Below, piece after piece: positions 1 through 10,127 of a stretch of DNA of 42,703 bases. Within the stretch, counting starts at the first letter, position 1; every line of letters starts with the position of its first letter. Location: assembly GCA_025055795.1 (NCBI GenBank), contig JANWVV010000041.1, positions 1 through 42,703 of the forward strand, written 5' to 3'. The notes under the pieces are model-generated. The model worked only from the letters and a program-made list of their open reading frames with translations. It was not told the origin of the DNA and searched no databases. The position numbers and the translations under genes are program-made. The DNA is from Gemmataceae bacterium. GTDB lineage: Bacteria > Planctomycetota > Planctomycetia > Gemmatales > Gemmataceae.

Positions 1-2042
<2,042 letters not shown>

Positions 2043-2985
2043 GCATCGCTCGCTCCCTCGCCACCTGTCGATGACTTGCAGAGCGGCTCTGCGCCGTCAC
2101 CCTTTCCCTCGGGAAGACAAGGAAAAGGGGTAGACGATCCGCCTTGCTCGCTTCTCAGGCTCGTGTCGTGGACAGACCATACAAGCTACCGACCCTGGAA
2201 CGTTTTGCCCCATGACGCCGGTCGCTGCTGGTCTGTCGGATGCTCTCCCTGCCTACCAGATTGTCAAAAATCCCACTCAGCGGTATCGCGGCCACCGAGT
2301 ATTCGTCCTTAGTTTCGGGACTGCTTATCTTACTCCATCGACACTTGGGTGTCCACTGTTTTTTGGCCCCCGTGGTGTCGGTGGTGAAAATATTAGAGGG
2401 CAATTCAGCAGGCGTCAAGCAGGCAATCCAATTTTTTTTCGCCCGGCTTTCATCGAGTCTACTTATCCAATCCCGGCATAGACGGAACTCGATGTAAAAC
2501 CAGCAAGTTAGACAAGTCTTCCTTCTCCATCACTCGTCGCTTCCCTGACCCGGAATTGAGGGCATTTTCCATGATTCGATGTTATTGGACTTCTGGAAAG
2601 GATCTGTGTTTTTCGCCAGTAACCAGCAACGAAACCACACATTTAAACACCCTCACTGGGCTGCTAGGAGGGATTTTGGGGCCTCATTACAAGCCCCAGG
2701 CTGTCTTACCGGTGGTCCGTCTTTGGCACTGATCCTGTGCGTGAGCAGCCAGAGTAACTCAACTGCCCCGGGAAGCTTGATGAAGTTTTTTCCTGCTTGA
2801 TAGCACTGGCTGTCGTTTCCCGTTCTCCCCTGACGCTTGTGTAAAGCAATTGTGCTTTCTAGATGTCGGGTTGATCGTTGGCAGAGGCAGCAGTTTCTGG
2901 AAAACGACTTGGCAGCCAGTCGGGGGTAGTCACAATGGTTATAAGGCGGTGGCAGACCAGCAAAAGCAACCAGGAGGTGACAGCC
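2043..2985. other. Intergenic region between the 23S gene and the divergent Wzc-like gene
   Basis: The left part (2043-2383) is the 23S leader. The right part up to 2985 has no convincing gene. A GC hairpin (TGGGGC 2677-2682 with GCCCCA 2693-2698) lies in it and may belong to the 5' untranslated region of the rightward gene. No clear plus-strand promoter was found. No 16S, 5S or tRNA sequence is present. Confidence 0.6.
2390..2418 (-). promoter_or_regulatory. Sigma70-type promoter of the 23S rRNA gene
   Basis: On the minus strand TTGACG (2418-2413) is followed by a 17-base spacer and TAATAT (2395-2390), close to the ideal housekeeping promoter. An eight-base A tract (2439-2432, minus strand) lies about 14 bases upstream of the -35 box, where an UP element would sit. 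Transcription would start near 2383, giving a leader of about 340 bases before the mature 23S 5' end. The leader contains a possible hairpin around 2100-2130 (CCTTTTCC against GGGAAAGG). No boxA-like antitermination sequence was recognised. Confidence 0.7.
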
Positions 2986-5232
2986 ATGGCAGAAGTACAG
3001 TCAGTGCTGGATCCACCGGTTCCGAGCCATCAGCAAGGCGGAGATAGCCGGGAATCGCCCACAATTCCACCGTTGATAGCGGGGTTGTTACGCCGCTGGC
3101 CCTGGCTACTGCTCGGTCTGATGATCGGTCAGGTGTTTGGGGTGATGTATCATTTGCAACGGCCACCGGTGTATCAATCGACGGCCCAGTTGATGGTGCT
3201 GAAGAACCGGCCGGAGCTAGCGGCGGGGGGCGCAGGGGACGTGCGTGTTCAGTTTGTCGAAGATTACATTGCTGGCCAGGTGATCCTGTTGCGTTCGGAA
3301 CGGATTTTACGGCGGGCTGCGGAACGGCACCTGTTGCAACAGGGACCGTTTGAACACTCCTTACCCCCAACAGTAGAAGGGCGAATGCAGATTTTGATGA
3401 ATGGTTTTACTGTTAGCCGTGAAAAGGAGCCAGGATCAAACGTGGGCAGCAACGTACTGGGACTACAGTTTAAAGCGGGGCATGCCGCCGATGCGCCGCG
3501 GTATTTGCGAGCCATCATTGATGCTTATCGGGAGGAGTTGGCGGAAGTGTTTGAAGACGCCTCGGCGCGGCAACTGCGGCAGGTTGAAGAGGAGATTGCC
3601 GCGGTGGAAAAGACGATCCGGGACATTGCCAGCCGGCGGGCAGAAGCCGAGCGGTCCCTGCTGATCGAAGATCCGGTCACCGGCCGGTTGCGGGTTCCCG
3701 AAGACCTGACCGTGCTGCGTACCCGCATTGCCACCAACCGGACCACTGAAACCAGCCTGCGTCTGCGTCAGCAGGAACTGGACAGCGAGCTGGAAGAGCT
3801 GCAAAAGGCCCAAACCGTGCCGGCGTTGCGACAGGCCCTGTTGCAACGGCTAGGGGGCACCGGCGACCGCTCGGTAGCAACCTCCGTGCTCACCCCCGAC
3901 GTGCGTCAGCCGGAAGCCTTGCTGCGGCACCTGCGCTTTCGTCGCAGCGAGCTGATGGCTCGTTACGGCTACGGCGAAGGACACCCAGAGGTTGTCGCCC
4001 TGGATCGCCAGATCCGCGAAGTAGAACGCGAGCTGCAGGAACGCGGTCCCGAGGCCGGTGAACTGCAAGCCTACCGGTACCGGCTGCTGCAAGAACGAAC
4101 GGCTTTGCTGAAAAAAATTGAAATCCTCACCCAGGAGATTGCTCGTGATGAGAAAAAACTCCTGGATCTGACCCCCATTTACAACAGCATTCAGAAAGCT
4201 ACGGAAGAGTTGCAACGAGAGGAAACGCGGTTGCGGGATCTCAACCTGCTGCGTGACCAGATCCGGCGGACGGAGCGCGGCGGGGTATTCGAAGTCAAAG
4301 AAGTCACCACGCCCACACCCGCGGTGCAGGTGGCCCCAGTCTGGTTGCAGTCCATAGCCCTGGGGTTGATGCTGGGTGTACTGCTCGGGGGCGGTAGTGC
4401 GCTGGCCCTAGAATGGGCCGATCGTTCCTTCCGCTCACCGGCGGACATCCGTCGGCAGTTGGGGGTGCCCGTCCTGGGGCATATTCCGTACCTACGCTTG
4501 GACGAGGAGGCTGAGCAGGAACTGGCCCACCCCGTCGATGCCTCGCTGGTGGTCCTGTGGCGTCCGCACTCGGCCGAGGCCGAGGCCATCCGGGCCCTAC
4601 GCAATCAGGTGTTGTTCAGTACCAGCGGCCGGGACCATCTAATCGTGCAAATTACTAGCCCCCACCCGGGTGACGGAAAAAGTACCTTGGCGGCCAATCT
4701 GGCCATCAGCCTAGCCTTGGCAGGTAAACGAGTGGCCCTGCTGGATTGCGACTGGCGTAAGCCCCGGCTGCACCGCTTGTTTGCTCTGCCTACGCCAGCG
4801 GTGGGCCTTGCCAGTGTGGTTGCCAGCGTGGCAGACATCAATGCAGCCGCCCAGGCAACCTCCGTCGACAACTTGACGTTGTATCCGTGCGGCCCCCGAC
4901 CCGAAAGCCCCGCCGAACTGCTTACTTCTAAACGTTACTACGACGTACTGCAACAACTACGCCCCCATTACGATTTTCTGATAGTCGATTCGCCTCCGGT
5001 GCTGGCCGTCTCCGACGCCGCCGCCGTGGCCGCCCGGGTCGACGAAGTGGTACTGGTGTTCCGCATGCGGCGTGATGCAAAAACGGCTGTAGAGCGTACC
5101 CTGCACGATCTGCAGGCCGTCGGGGGACACATCCTGGGGGTGGCCGTCAACGCCCTACCGATGCGGGACCTGTCCTATCGCTACTATTATGCCGGCTACC
5201 GTTACAGCGATGCTTATCACGACGCCGGCTAA
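2986..5232 (+). CDS. Wzc-type chain-length regulator / bacterial tyrosine autokinase
   Basis: A 748-residue inner-membrane protein that would control exopolysaccharide chain length and export. Order: a membrane helix (about residues 33-56), a Wzz-like periplasmic part with long coiled coils (about 190-440), a second helix (about 457-478), and a cytoplasmic BY-kinase domain. That domain has Walker A (SPHPGDGKST, about 557), Walker A' (VALLDCDWRKPR, about 584) and Walker B (LIVDSPPV, about 665). The C terminus is a tyrosine cluster (LSYRYYYAGYRYSDAY), the usual autophosphorylation site. The start at 2986 follows AGGAGGTGA at five bases; an in-frame TTG at 2878 has no such site. The gene for the likely cognate phosphatase follows 26 bp downstream. 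Family assignment is firm; the polysaccharide is unknown. Confidence 0.93.
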   Translation: MAEVQSVLDPPVPSHQQGGDSRESPTIPPLIAGLLRRWPWLLLGLMIGQVFGVMYHLQRPPVYQSTAQLMVLKNRPELAAGGAGDVRVQFVEDYIAGQVILLRSERILRRAAERHLLQQGPFEHSLPPTVEGRMQILMNGFTVSREKEPGSNVGSNVLGLQFKAGHAADAPRYLRAIIDAYREELAEVFEDASARQLRQVEEEIAAVEKTIRDIASRRAEAERSLLIEDPVTGRLRVPEDLTVLRTRIATNRTTETSLRLRQQELDSELEELQKAQTVPALRQALLQRLGGTGDRSVATSVLTPDVRQPEALLRHLRFRRSELMARYGYGEGHPEVVALDRQIREVERELQERGPEAGELQAYRYRLLQERTALLKKIEILTQEIARDEKKLLDLTPIYNSIQKATEELQREETRLRDLNLLRDQIRRTERGGVFEVKEVTTPTPAVQVAPVWLQSIALGLMLGVLLGGGSALALEWADRSFRSPADIRRQLGVPVLGHIPYLRLDEEAEQELAHPVDASLVVLWRPHSAEAEAIRALRNQVLFSTSGRDHLIVQITSPHPGDGKSTLAANLAISLALAGKRVALLDCDWRKPRLHRLFALPTPAVGLASVVASVADINAAAQATSVDNLTLYPCGPRPESPAELLTSKRYYDVLQQLRPHYDFLIVDSPPVLAVSDAAAVAARVDEVVLVFRMRRDAKTAVERTLHDLQAVGGHILGVAVNALPMRDLSYRYYYAGYRYSDAYHDAG

Positions 5233-5258
5233 CCCCCCGTGGGCACCGGAGAGGACCT

Positions 5259-6038
5259 ATGCTCCCGTTTGCCGATACCCACGTGCATCTGCTACCTGGA
5301 CGCGACGATGGACCGCTAACCGTCGACGAGGCCCTGGCCATGTGCCGGTTGCTGGTGGCCGAAGGCGTCCGCCATGCTGCTGCCCTGGCCCACCAGAACC
5401 CCAGCTACCCCACCAACGATGCTGCAGCCCTGCGGACAGCCGTGGCCGATCTGCAACCTTTGTTAGCTGCCCGTCAGATCCCCCTGCAGCTGTACCCCAG
5501 CGGAGAAATTATGCTGGGACCGGACTTCATCGACCAATGGAAGGCTGGCCGCTGGCTCACCCTGGGAGACGCCGGCCATGCCCTGCTGGTCGAAATGCCT
5601 CACGGTCAGTTCCTGGACCTGTTACCCCTTGCCGATTATTTCCGCCCCTTGGGTATCCGTCTGGTAGTGGCCCATGCCGAACGCTATCCGGAGCTTTTGT
5701 TCGACCCCGGTCTGGCCCAGCGTTGGATTGCCGCGGGCTGCCTGCTCCAAGTCAGCACCAGTGCCCTGGCGGAACCTTGGGACCATACCACCGAACAGGC
5801 CCTCAAAGATTGGGCCGTTGGCGGCTTCATCCACCTGCTGGGTTCCGATGGTCACGGCATCGATCGGCGTCGACCCCTATTCCGACAGGGATACCAGCAA
5901 TTGGTCCGCTGGGTCGGTCGAGCAGCCGCTGAGCGGATCGCCGTCTTGTGGGGCGGTGCTATCCTGCAAGGCTTGCCTATCCACGTCCCTTTACCCCGAC
6001 CGCCACGCCGTACCTGGTTCCACCGCCTGTTCGGTTAA
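5259..6038 (+). CDS. CpsB/YwqE-type tyrosine phosphatase (PHP domain)
   Basis: A 259-residue cytoplasmic metallo-phosphatase that in known systems removes phosphate from BY-kinases. The N terminus has the PHP metal motif DTHVHLLPG followed by DDGP, very close to the family's DxHxHxLPGxDDGP. Further metal-ligand motifs are GEIML, VAHAERYPEL and LGSDGHG; the last has SDGH where SDAH is common. Length matches the family (about 250). GGAGAGG lies a few bases before the ATG. It lies 26 bp after the Wzc-like kinase gene on the same strand, so the two form a kinase/phosphatase operon. No glycosyltransferase or polymerase gene is adjacent. Confidence 0.9.
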   Translation: MLPFADTHVHLLPGRDDGPLTVDEALAMCRLLVAEGVRHAAALAHQNPSYPTNDAAALRTAVADLQPLLAARQIPLQLYPSGEIMLGPDFIDQWKAGRWLTLGDAGHALLVEMPHGQFLDLLPLADYFRPLGIRLVVAHAERYPELLFDPGLAQRWIAAGCLLQVSTSALAEPWDHTTEQALKDWAVGGFIHLLGSDGHGIDRRRPLFRQGYQQLVRWVGRAAAERIAVLWGGAILQGLPIHVPLPRPPRRTWFHRLFG

Positions 6039-6352
6039 ACCCACTCATACGGCAAACGGTGCTGACAAAGCGTCCTCCCTAATCAGTACGTTGCCGTGTA
6101 AATTTTGACACAATCCTATTTTATGCTATTGTATATATACAAATAGACATATAATCAGCCATTGGTCAAGTGGCGCTCCGTATCTACCACCTGGTCGCCT
6201 GTGAGCGGGGCAGCGAGTAACCGACGAGCATTCACCCTTCGACCGCCCCGTGGACAAAACCTTCCCCCATGTTTGACCACAACGACCAGGCGAGTCAACT
6301 TGCAATTATGGAGCAACTTACCACGCCTGGTTGGGCGAATTTTTTACCATTT
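6039..6352. other. AT-rich convergent intergenic region with promoter-like and palindromic elements
   Basis: It lies between the 3' ends of the phosphatase gene and the acetyltransferase gene. On the plus strand TTGACA (6105-6110) is followed after 16 bases by TATTGT (6127-6132), overlapping a perfect 14-bp palindrome TTGTATATATACAA (6129-6142). No plus-strand gene starts downstream, so a small or antisense RNA is possible but unproven. No terminator with a U tract was found. Confidence 0.35.
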
Positions 6353-7507
6353 TCAGGGGGACATGATCGAGGAGGATGACGAGGTGGACGATGGCGGGGA
6401 CTCGGCCGTCGCTGTGGACGGAGTCGGGGGGTCCTGCGTGGCCCGAGCGGCATGGGGTTGGGAAAGCTCCGGAGGGGGCAGTGCCTCGGTGGCACTTTTT
6501 ATGTAGGTGGTGCCGCAGTCCACTTGCTCCATACCTAGGGAACGACACAGGCCCATCAGTTCCGGCTGGGTGTCTGCCGCTTGTACTTCACACAGGCCGA
6601 AGTATTGTTCTTGCAAAAAGCGCAAGACCTGGACCATGAGGAACTTGCCCAGTCCTTGGCGTCGCAGGTCTTCCCGAATCTGGATGTCGAGCACGCCCGC
6701 GGCGGGCAGTCCCCAGCGCCAGCCATACCCTTCCAACTCCCAGACGAGGACCCGACCGGCAATAAACTGGTTGGCCAGTTTGTCCGTCAAGCGGAACTCT
6801 ACCGGTTCTAGTGTCCCCCAGACACATTCGTGCCACCAGGTAGGGGGAACGGCCGAGCGGATCGCCAGGATTTCGTAGCGTCGCCGGTGTAATTGGAAGC
6901 GGACGTCGGCGACGGATAACGGACTATCCAGCCGCTTATGGAACACCAACGTGGTACCCGCCGGACGATAACCGAGGCTTCGAAACAAGGGGTCCGCACC
7001 GGGATCCGAAGCCAGAAACCCTGGGCAGTTAGTGCCACCGTACAGACCAAAGCCGAACGGGCAATAAGGCCAGCGCGGACCGGCCCGTAGGGTGGTGGCA
7101 CCGTGCGCTAACAAATAGTGTTCTGCCCGCCGGATCAACTCCCGCGCAATTCCCCGGCGCCGATAGGCCGGGCGTACCGCCAGCAAGCAGATCACCCCTT
7201 GGCTGTAGTCCAGAGCATTCAACTCGGCGTTGGGGCCAAAGCCCGCCAAGACGTAGCCCACCACCCGGTGGTCCGCTTGGGTGTCCACTGCTACTATCAG
7301 ACCCCGCGGATCGAAATACGGTTTGGAAAAGATCCACCGCTCCAGAAGCGCGGGCGTGCGTACCGGATACGAGCTGCGCGATGCATGGGACTCGTTCCAT
7401 ACGTCCGCCAAAGCGGGCGGATCAGTATTGCGAAAGTGACGGTAAGCAATCACGGTCCCCGCCTGGTCCTGGCCCGGCCGACATTGCAAATCTCCATCCC
7501 CGGACAC
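6353..7507 (-). CDS. Tandem GNAT-family N-acetyltransferase
   Basis: A 384-residue protein with two GNAT folds. Domain 1 (about 20-180) has the acetyl-CoA-binding motif RPAYRRRGIARELI; domain 2 (about 200-345) has REDLRRQGLGKFLM. Both keep the R/Q-x-x-G-x-G/A pyrophosphate loop, so both may bind acetyl-CoA. The last 35 residues are low-complexity, rich in Ser, Pro and Thr, and end SSTSSSSSIMSP. The GTG start at 7507 is chosen because GGGGGAGG lies four bases upstream on the minus strand. The substrate cannot be predicted. It is a single-gene unit convergent with the polysaccharide kinase/phosphatase operon. Confidence 0.82.
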   Translation of the reverse strand: MSGDGDLQCRPGQDQAGTVIAYRHFRNTDPPALADVWNESHASRSSYPVRTPALLERWIFSKPYFDPRGLIVAVDTQADHRVVGYVLAGFGPNAELNALDYSQGVICLLAVRPAYRRRGIARELIRRAEHYLLAHGATTLRAGPRWPYCPFGFGLYGGTNCPGFLASDPGADPLFRSLGYRPAGTTLVFHKRLDSPLSVADVRFQLHRRRYEILAIRSAVPPTWWHECVWGTLEPVEFRLTDKLANQFIAGRVLVWELEGYGWRWGLPAAGVLDIQIREDLRRQGLGKFLMVQVLRFLQEQYFGLCEVQAADTQPELMGLCRSLGMEQVDCGTTYIKSATEALPPPELSQPHAARATQDPPTPSTATAESPPSSTSSSSSIMSP

Positions 7508-8193
7508 CTGCCTCCCCCTACAGCCACCCTGTTGACTCGATCTTAACTATTTCCCTCATTCTACACAATTCGAAGCCAACCCCTCATACTACCTCACCTC
7601 AATTCCCCCATACTCGTTCCCTCCCTGATCACTATCGCACCAACGCTGTAATAAAACGACATTTCGAAAAACATATTTATAATTACTTGATGTTTTAATT
7701 TCATTGCAATAAATTCTCGGCTGTCTAAACGCATCAATTGTCCATTATCAACATCCCGTATGGGGTATAGGGAGAGGGGTTCCCCACCGTCTCGGACATT
7801 TTTCACCCAAGAACCTCGAGCCACACACCCGCCTTCCCTTATGTCATAGGGGGGCGTTTGTTACCCCAGCACCTCTGTCTGTTGCCTGACAAGCCGGCTA
7901 TTCCAGTAAAATTCCTGTGGACGAGACGCTAAAAACTAATGGCCAATCCCAACATTTAAAAAGTTATATGATCAGCACATTAAGTCATCCACCTAATTCA
8001 TATACTGAACGGAGAAATACCTAAAGGGAATCAGGTCAAGCGTGGTGGCGGTTGCCGGCTTGGCAGCGGGTGAGACGCGGTCCACGGCGGCAGCTATCAA
8101 TGGATTGCCGCCGGGCCCAGGCAGGGCACAAACCGTTTCAACCCCTCCGGCACTTTGCTATCCTGAAAAGCAGATGGGAAGGAGAAAACGGCC
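7508..8193. other. Long AT-rich intergenic region, no convincing gene
   Basis: Divergent spacer between the acetyltransferase and the rhomboid gene. A 76-codon minus-strand frame (7594-7824, GTG start with a GGGAAGG-like site upstream) has reasonable composition but no recognisable family; I do not call it. No strong promoter pair, terminator or tRNA was identified. Confidence 0.4.
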
Positions 8194-9108
8194 ATGGGCA
8201 TCATGGACCGGGATTATTACGCGGAACGACAGTCCGGAGGGTGGACGGCCAGCGGCCGCTGGAACCTGACGGCAGGGATTATCGTTACCACGAGCGTTCT
8301 ATTCCTCCTGCAGCACATTGGCTCAGCTCGGGAGGAGAATCCGCTGTGGAGTTGGGGCAGTTTCCAACCGCAGCGATTGCTCAGCGGTGAAGTGTGGCGC
8401 CTGCTGACCCCTCTGGTACTGCATGATTCCATCTGGCAGTTGTTGGCCAACATGCTTCTGGTCTACTGGGCCGGGAGCCGCTTGGAAGCCATCCACGGTC
8501 CATCCGAATATGGCGCATATTACCTGACGGCCGGCCTGCTCGGCTATGCCACCGGCACTGTGGTGTATTGGATGACACCGTCGCCTGCCCAGATAGTTCT
8601 GACAGGGGCCAACCCGGCAGTCGCTGCTACCCTGATTCTGTTCGCTTGCCATTTCCCGCGTCAGCAGGTACTGCTGTTTTTCGTACTCCCAATTCCCGCC
8701 TGGACGATTGCAGCTTTGTATGTCGGTTTGGACCTGCTTGTCATGCTCGAACGCGGGTGGCTGCTGACCGCGACGACTGACCTGGCTGGAGCAGCGTTCG
8801 GCCTGCTGTACTACCGTTATCACTGGCAATTAACGGGCCATTGGCGGATACGTTGGAGACGACGCACTCGCCCAGCGTTGCGACCCACCCTGCGGGTGAC
8901 TACTCCGCCAGATTCGGATAGTGGTCCGATAGAATCAGCAACAGCAAGTGGGCGCCCCTCCCTAGCCTCAATCGCTTCAGGCGATTTCGAGGCCGAAGTT
9001 GACCGCGTGCTGGCCAAAGTATCGCAACAAGGCCAAGCCAGTCTCACCCCCGAAGAGCGTGCCCTGCTATTCCAGGCCAGCGAATTGTATAAAAAACGAC
9101 GACGCTGA
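8194..9108 (+). CDS. Rhomboid-family membrane protein lacking the catalytic dyad (pseudoprotease)
   Basis: A 304-residue integral membrane protein with about six hydrophobic segments between residues 25 and 215 and a soluble C-terminal tail. The rhomboid scaffold is recognisable: GEVWRLLTPLVLH before TM2, then LLANMLLVYWAG, and TTDLAGAAFGLLYY for the last helix. The serine motif GxSG is replaced by GANP (138-141, Asn at 140), and the catalytic histidine of the HLGGAxFG motif is Asp196. The TM2 His77 and Asn86 remain. It is therefore probably a non-proteolytic rhomboid. The tail (LTPEERALLFQASELYKKRRR) resembles the short soluble tail of many bacterial rhomboid-like proteins. GGAAGGAG lies nine bases before the ATG. 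Confidence 0.8.
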   Translation: MGIMDRDYYAERQSGGWTASGRWNLTAGIIVTTSVLFLLQHIGSAREENPLWSWGSFQPQRLLSGEVWRLLTPLVLHDSIWQLLANMLLVYWAGSRLEAIHGPSEYGAYYLTAGLLGYATGTVVYWMTPSPAQIVLTGANPAVAATLILFACHFPRQQVLLFFVLPIPAWTIAALYVGLDLLVMLERGWLLTATTDLAGAAFGLLYYRYHWQLTGHWRIRWRRRTRPALRPTLRVTTPPDSDSGPIESATASGRPSLASIASGDFEAEVDRVLAKVSQQGQASLTPEERALLFQASELYKKRRR

Positions 9109-9131
9109 TAATTACTAATAAAAGGTCGCGC

Positions 9132-9223
9132 GTTGCTCCGGTGAATACCGGAGGCGGCTGAGAAATACTTGTTGGACCGATAGCCGTTCGCCTTCACCCC
9201 CAACAAGAAGATGCCGGAGCAAC
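9132..9223 (+). promoter_or_regulatory. Candidate structured RNA leader / switch upstream of the FmdB-like gene
   Basis: A perfect 10-bp outer stem joins GTTGCTCCGG (9132-9141) to CCGGAGCAAC (9214-9223), enclosing an 8-bp stem CTTGTTGG (9168-9175) with CCAACAAG (9200-9207). The same 5' strand can instead form a local hairpin CTCCGG (9136-9141) with CCGGAG (9148-9153). A third pairing is possible: GGTGAA (9140-9145) with TTCACC (9193-9198), next to GGCG (9153-9156) with CGCC (9189-9192). GCTCC (9135-9139) also complements GGAGC at 9240-9244 in the ribosome binding site. The pairings exclude one another, as expected for a cis-regulatory switch. No U tract follows, so it is not a plain terminator. 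It matches no RNA family I know. Confidence 0.45.
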
Positions 9224-9249
9224 CATGACAATCAATGGAGGAGCGGAAC

Positions 9250-9486
9250 ATGCCCTTGTATGAGTACGTGTGTCGCCAATGTCAGCATACATTTGAACAG
9301 TTGGTCACAGCGGCTGTGGGGGAGCCGCAACAATGTCCGCAGTGCCATGCGACTAATTTGGAACGACTCATTGGTCTGCCCACGGCTGGGCGGCCATCCA
9401 CCGAGTCAGCGGTCAATTGCCGCGGCGATGGTCCCCCCTGCGGGGCCCCGTGGTGTGGACGTACCACCAACTGGAATGCCTCCTGA
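9250..9486 (+). CDS. FmdB-like zinc ribbon protein
   Basis: A 78-residue protein starting MPLYEYVCRQC, the hallmark of FmdB/CxxC_CxxC_SSSS regulatory-type zinc ribbons. Two CxxC pairs (CRQC near residue 8 and CPQC near residue 29) would bind one zinc. The C-terminal half is Gly/Pro-rich with three more cysteines (NCRGDGPPCGAPWC) instead of the serine-rich end of many relatives. GGAGGAG precedes the ATG at 9250 with suitable spacing; an upstream in-frame ATG at 9235 overlaps that site. The gene follows the rhomboid by 141 bp on the same strand, separated by the structured element at 9132-9223. The role of the family is poorly known. Confidence 0.85.
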   Translation: MPLYEYVCRQCQHTFEQLVTAAVGEPQQCPQCHATNLERLIGLPTAGRPSTESAVNCRGDGPPCGAPWCGRTTNWNAS

Positions 9487-9815
9487 ACCTCCTGGTCATC
9501 TTCAGGTCCGAACCTGCTCTTCTAGACACAGCAAATCGCTAGCGGCCGCCGCTCGCTCGTTAGGTTTGTCACGATCTTTATGTTCAGGACAATTCGTCGA
9601 TCCTTCTGTCAAATAACCATACAGACAACAACGACGCTTGTCTTCACAGGTAAGTTGTTGTAATAATGATGAAGTGACGATCGTAGTGGTGCAAGGAACG
9701 CTAGAAGTACTGTTGCCCTAGCTTGGAAGAAAGGTACTGACCTTGCAAGCTACTGCGATCGCCTCGCGGTTATTCCACCTGCCGATTGAGCACCGGAACG
9801 AGGAGGTAGAGCACC
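9487..9815. other. Intergenic region upstream of the ArsR-type regulator, with a hairpin
   Basis: ACAACAAC (9625-9632) and GTTGTTGT (9654-9661) form an 8-bp stem with a 21-base loop. A shorter stem CAGGT/ACCTG (9503-9516) followed by CTCTTCT could be a weak terminator for the FmdB-like gene. No gene is visible. The inverted repeat could be an operator of the downstream autoregulated repressor, which is inference only. Confidence 0.35.
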
Positions 9816-10127
9816 ATGACCGATCCCAAAACTGCCAAAGAATGCGCGCAAAAGCTGCAAGCTCTGGCTGAACCGAACCGTATCCGGATTATCGAAAGTC
9901 TCCGGACCGGCTCCAAAAACGTCACCCAACTGGCCAAAGAGCTCAATATTGAGATTGTCAATGTGTCCCACCATCTGGGAGTACTCAGCGAAGCCGGATT
10001 GGTCAAAAGCCACAAGAATGGCCGCTTTGTCGTTTATTCGCTGCATCCGGATGTGTTCATCAACCAGGGAAACAAGGCGACGTTTGTCGATCTTGGCTGG
10101 TGTCGTATCGAAATCCCCTATAACTGA
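9816..10127 (+). CDS. ArsR-family winged-helix transcriptional regulator
   Basis: A 103-residue DNA-binding protein. The helix-turn-helix runs from LQALAEPNRIRIIESL through VTQLAKELNIEIVNVSHHLGVL to the wing segment HKNGRFVVYSL, the standard ArsR layout. The usual metal-sensing cysteines (ELCVCDL in the recognition-helix region) are absent; that place reads ELNIEIVNV. The only cysteine is in the C-terminal DLGWCRIEIP. It therefore probably senses something other than a thiophilic metal, or acts constitutively. The ATG at 9816 follows GAGGAGG by about eight bases. No obvious target operon is adjacent. Confidence 0.88.
   Translation: MTDPKTAKECAQKLQALAEPNRIRIIESLRTGSKNVTQLAKELNIEIVNVSHHLGVLSEAGLVKSHKNGRFVVYSLHPDVFINQGNKATFVDLGWCRIEIPYN

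Noticed and set aside
5189..5932. 247-codon frame overlapping the CpsB-like phosphatase in another frame
   Set aside because: Pro/Arg-rich shadow with no start signal; the PHP-domain frame explains the region.
7594..7824. 76-codon minus-strand frame in the acetyltransferase-rhomboid spacer
   Set aside because: A GTG start with a purine-rich stretch exists, but AT-rich context, no family and no neighbour support; left uncalled.
9153..9199. GGCTGAGAAATAC resembles the conserved core of a TPP riboswitch
   Set aside because: The second conserved TPP segment (ACCTGATCTGG...AATGCCAGCG) is absent, and the downstream gene is not a thiamine gene.
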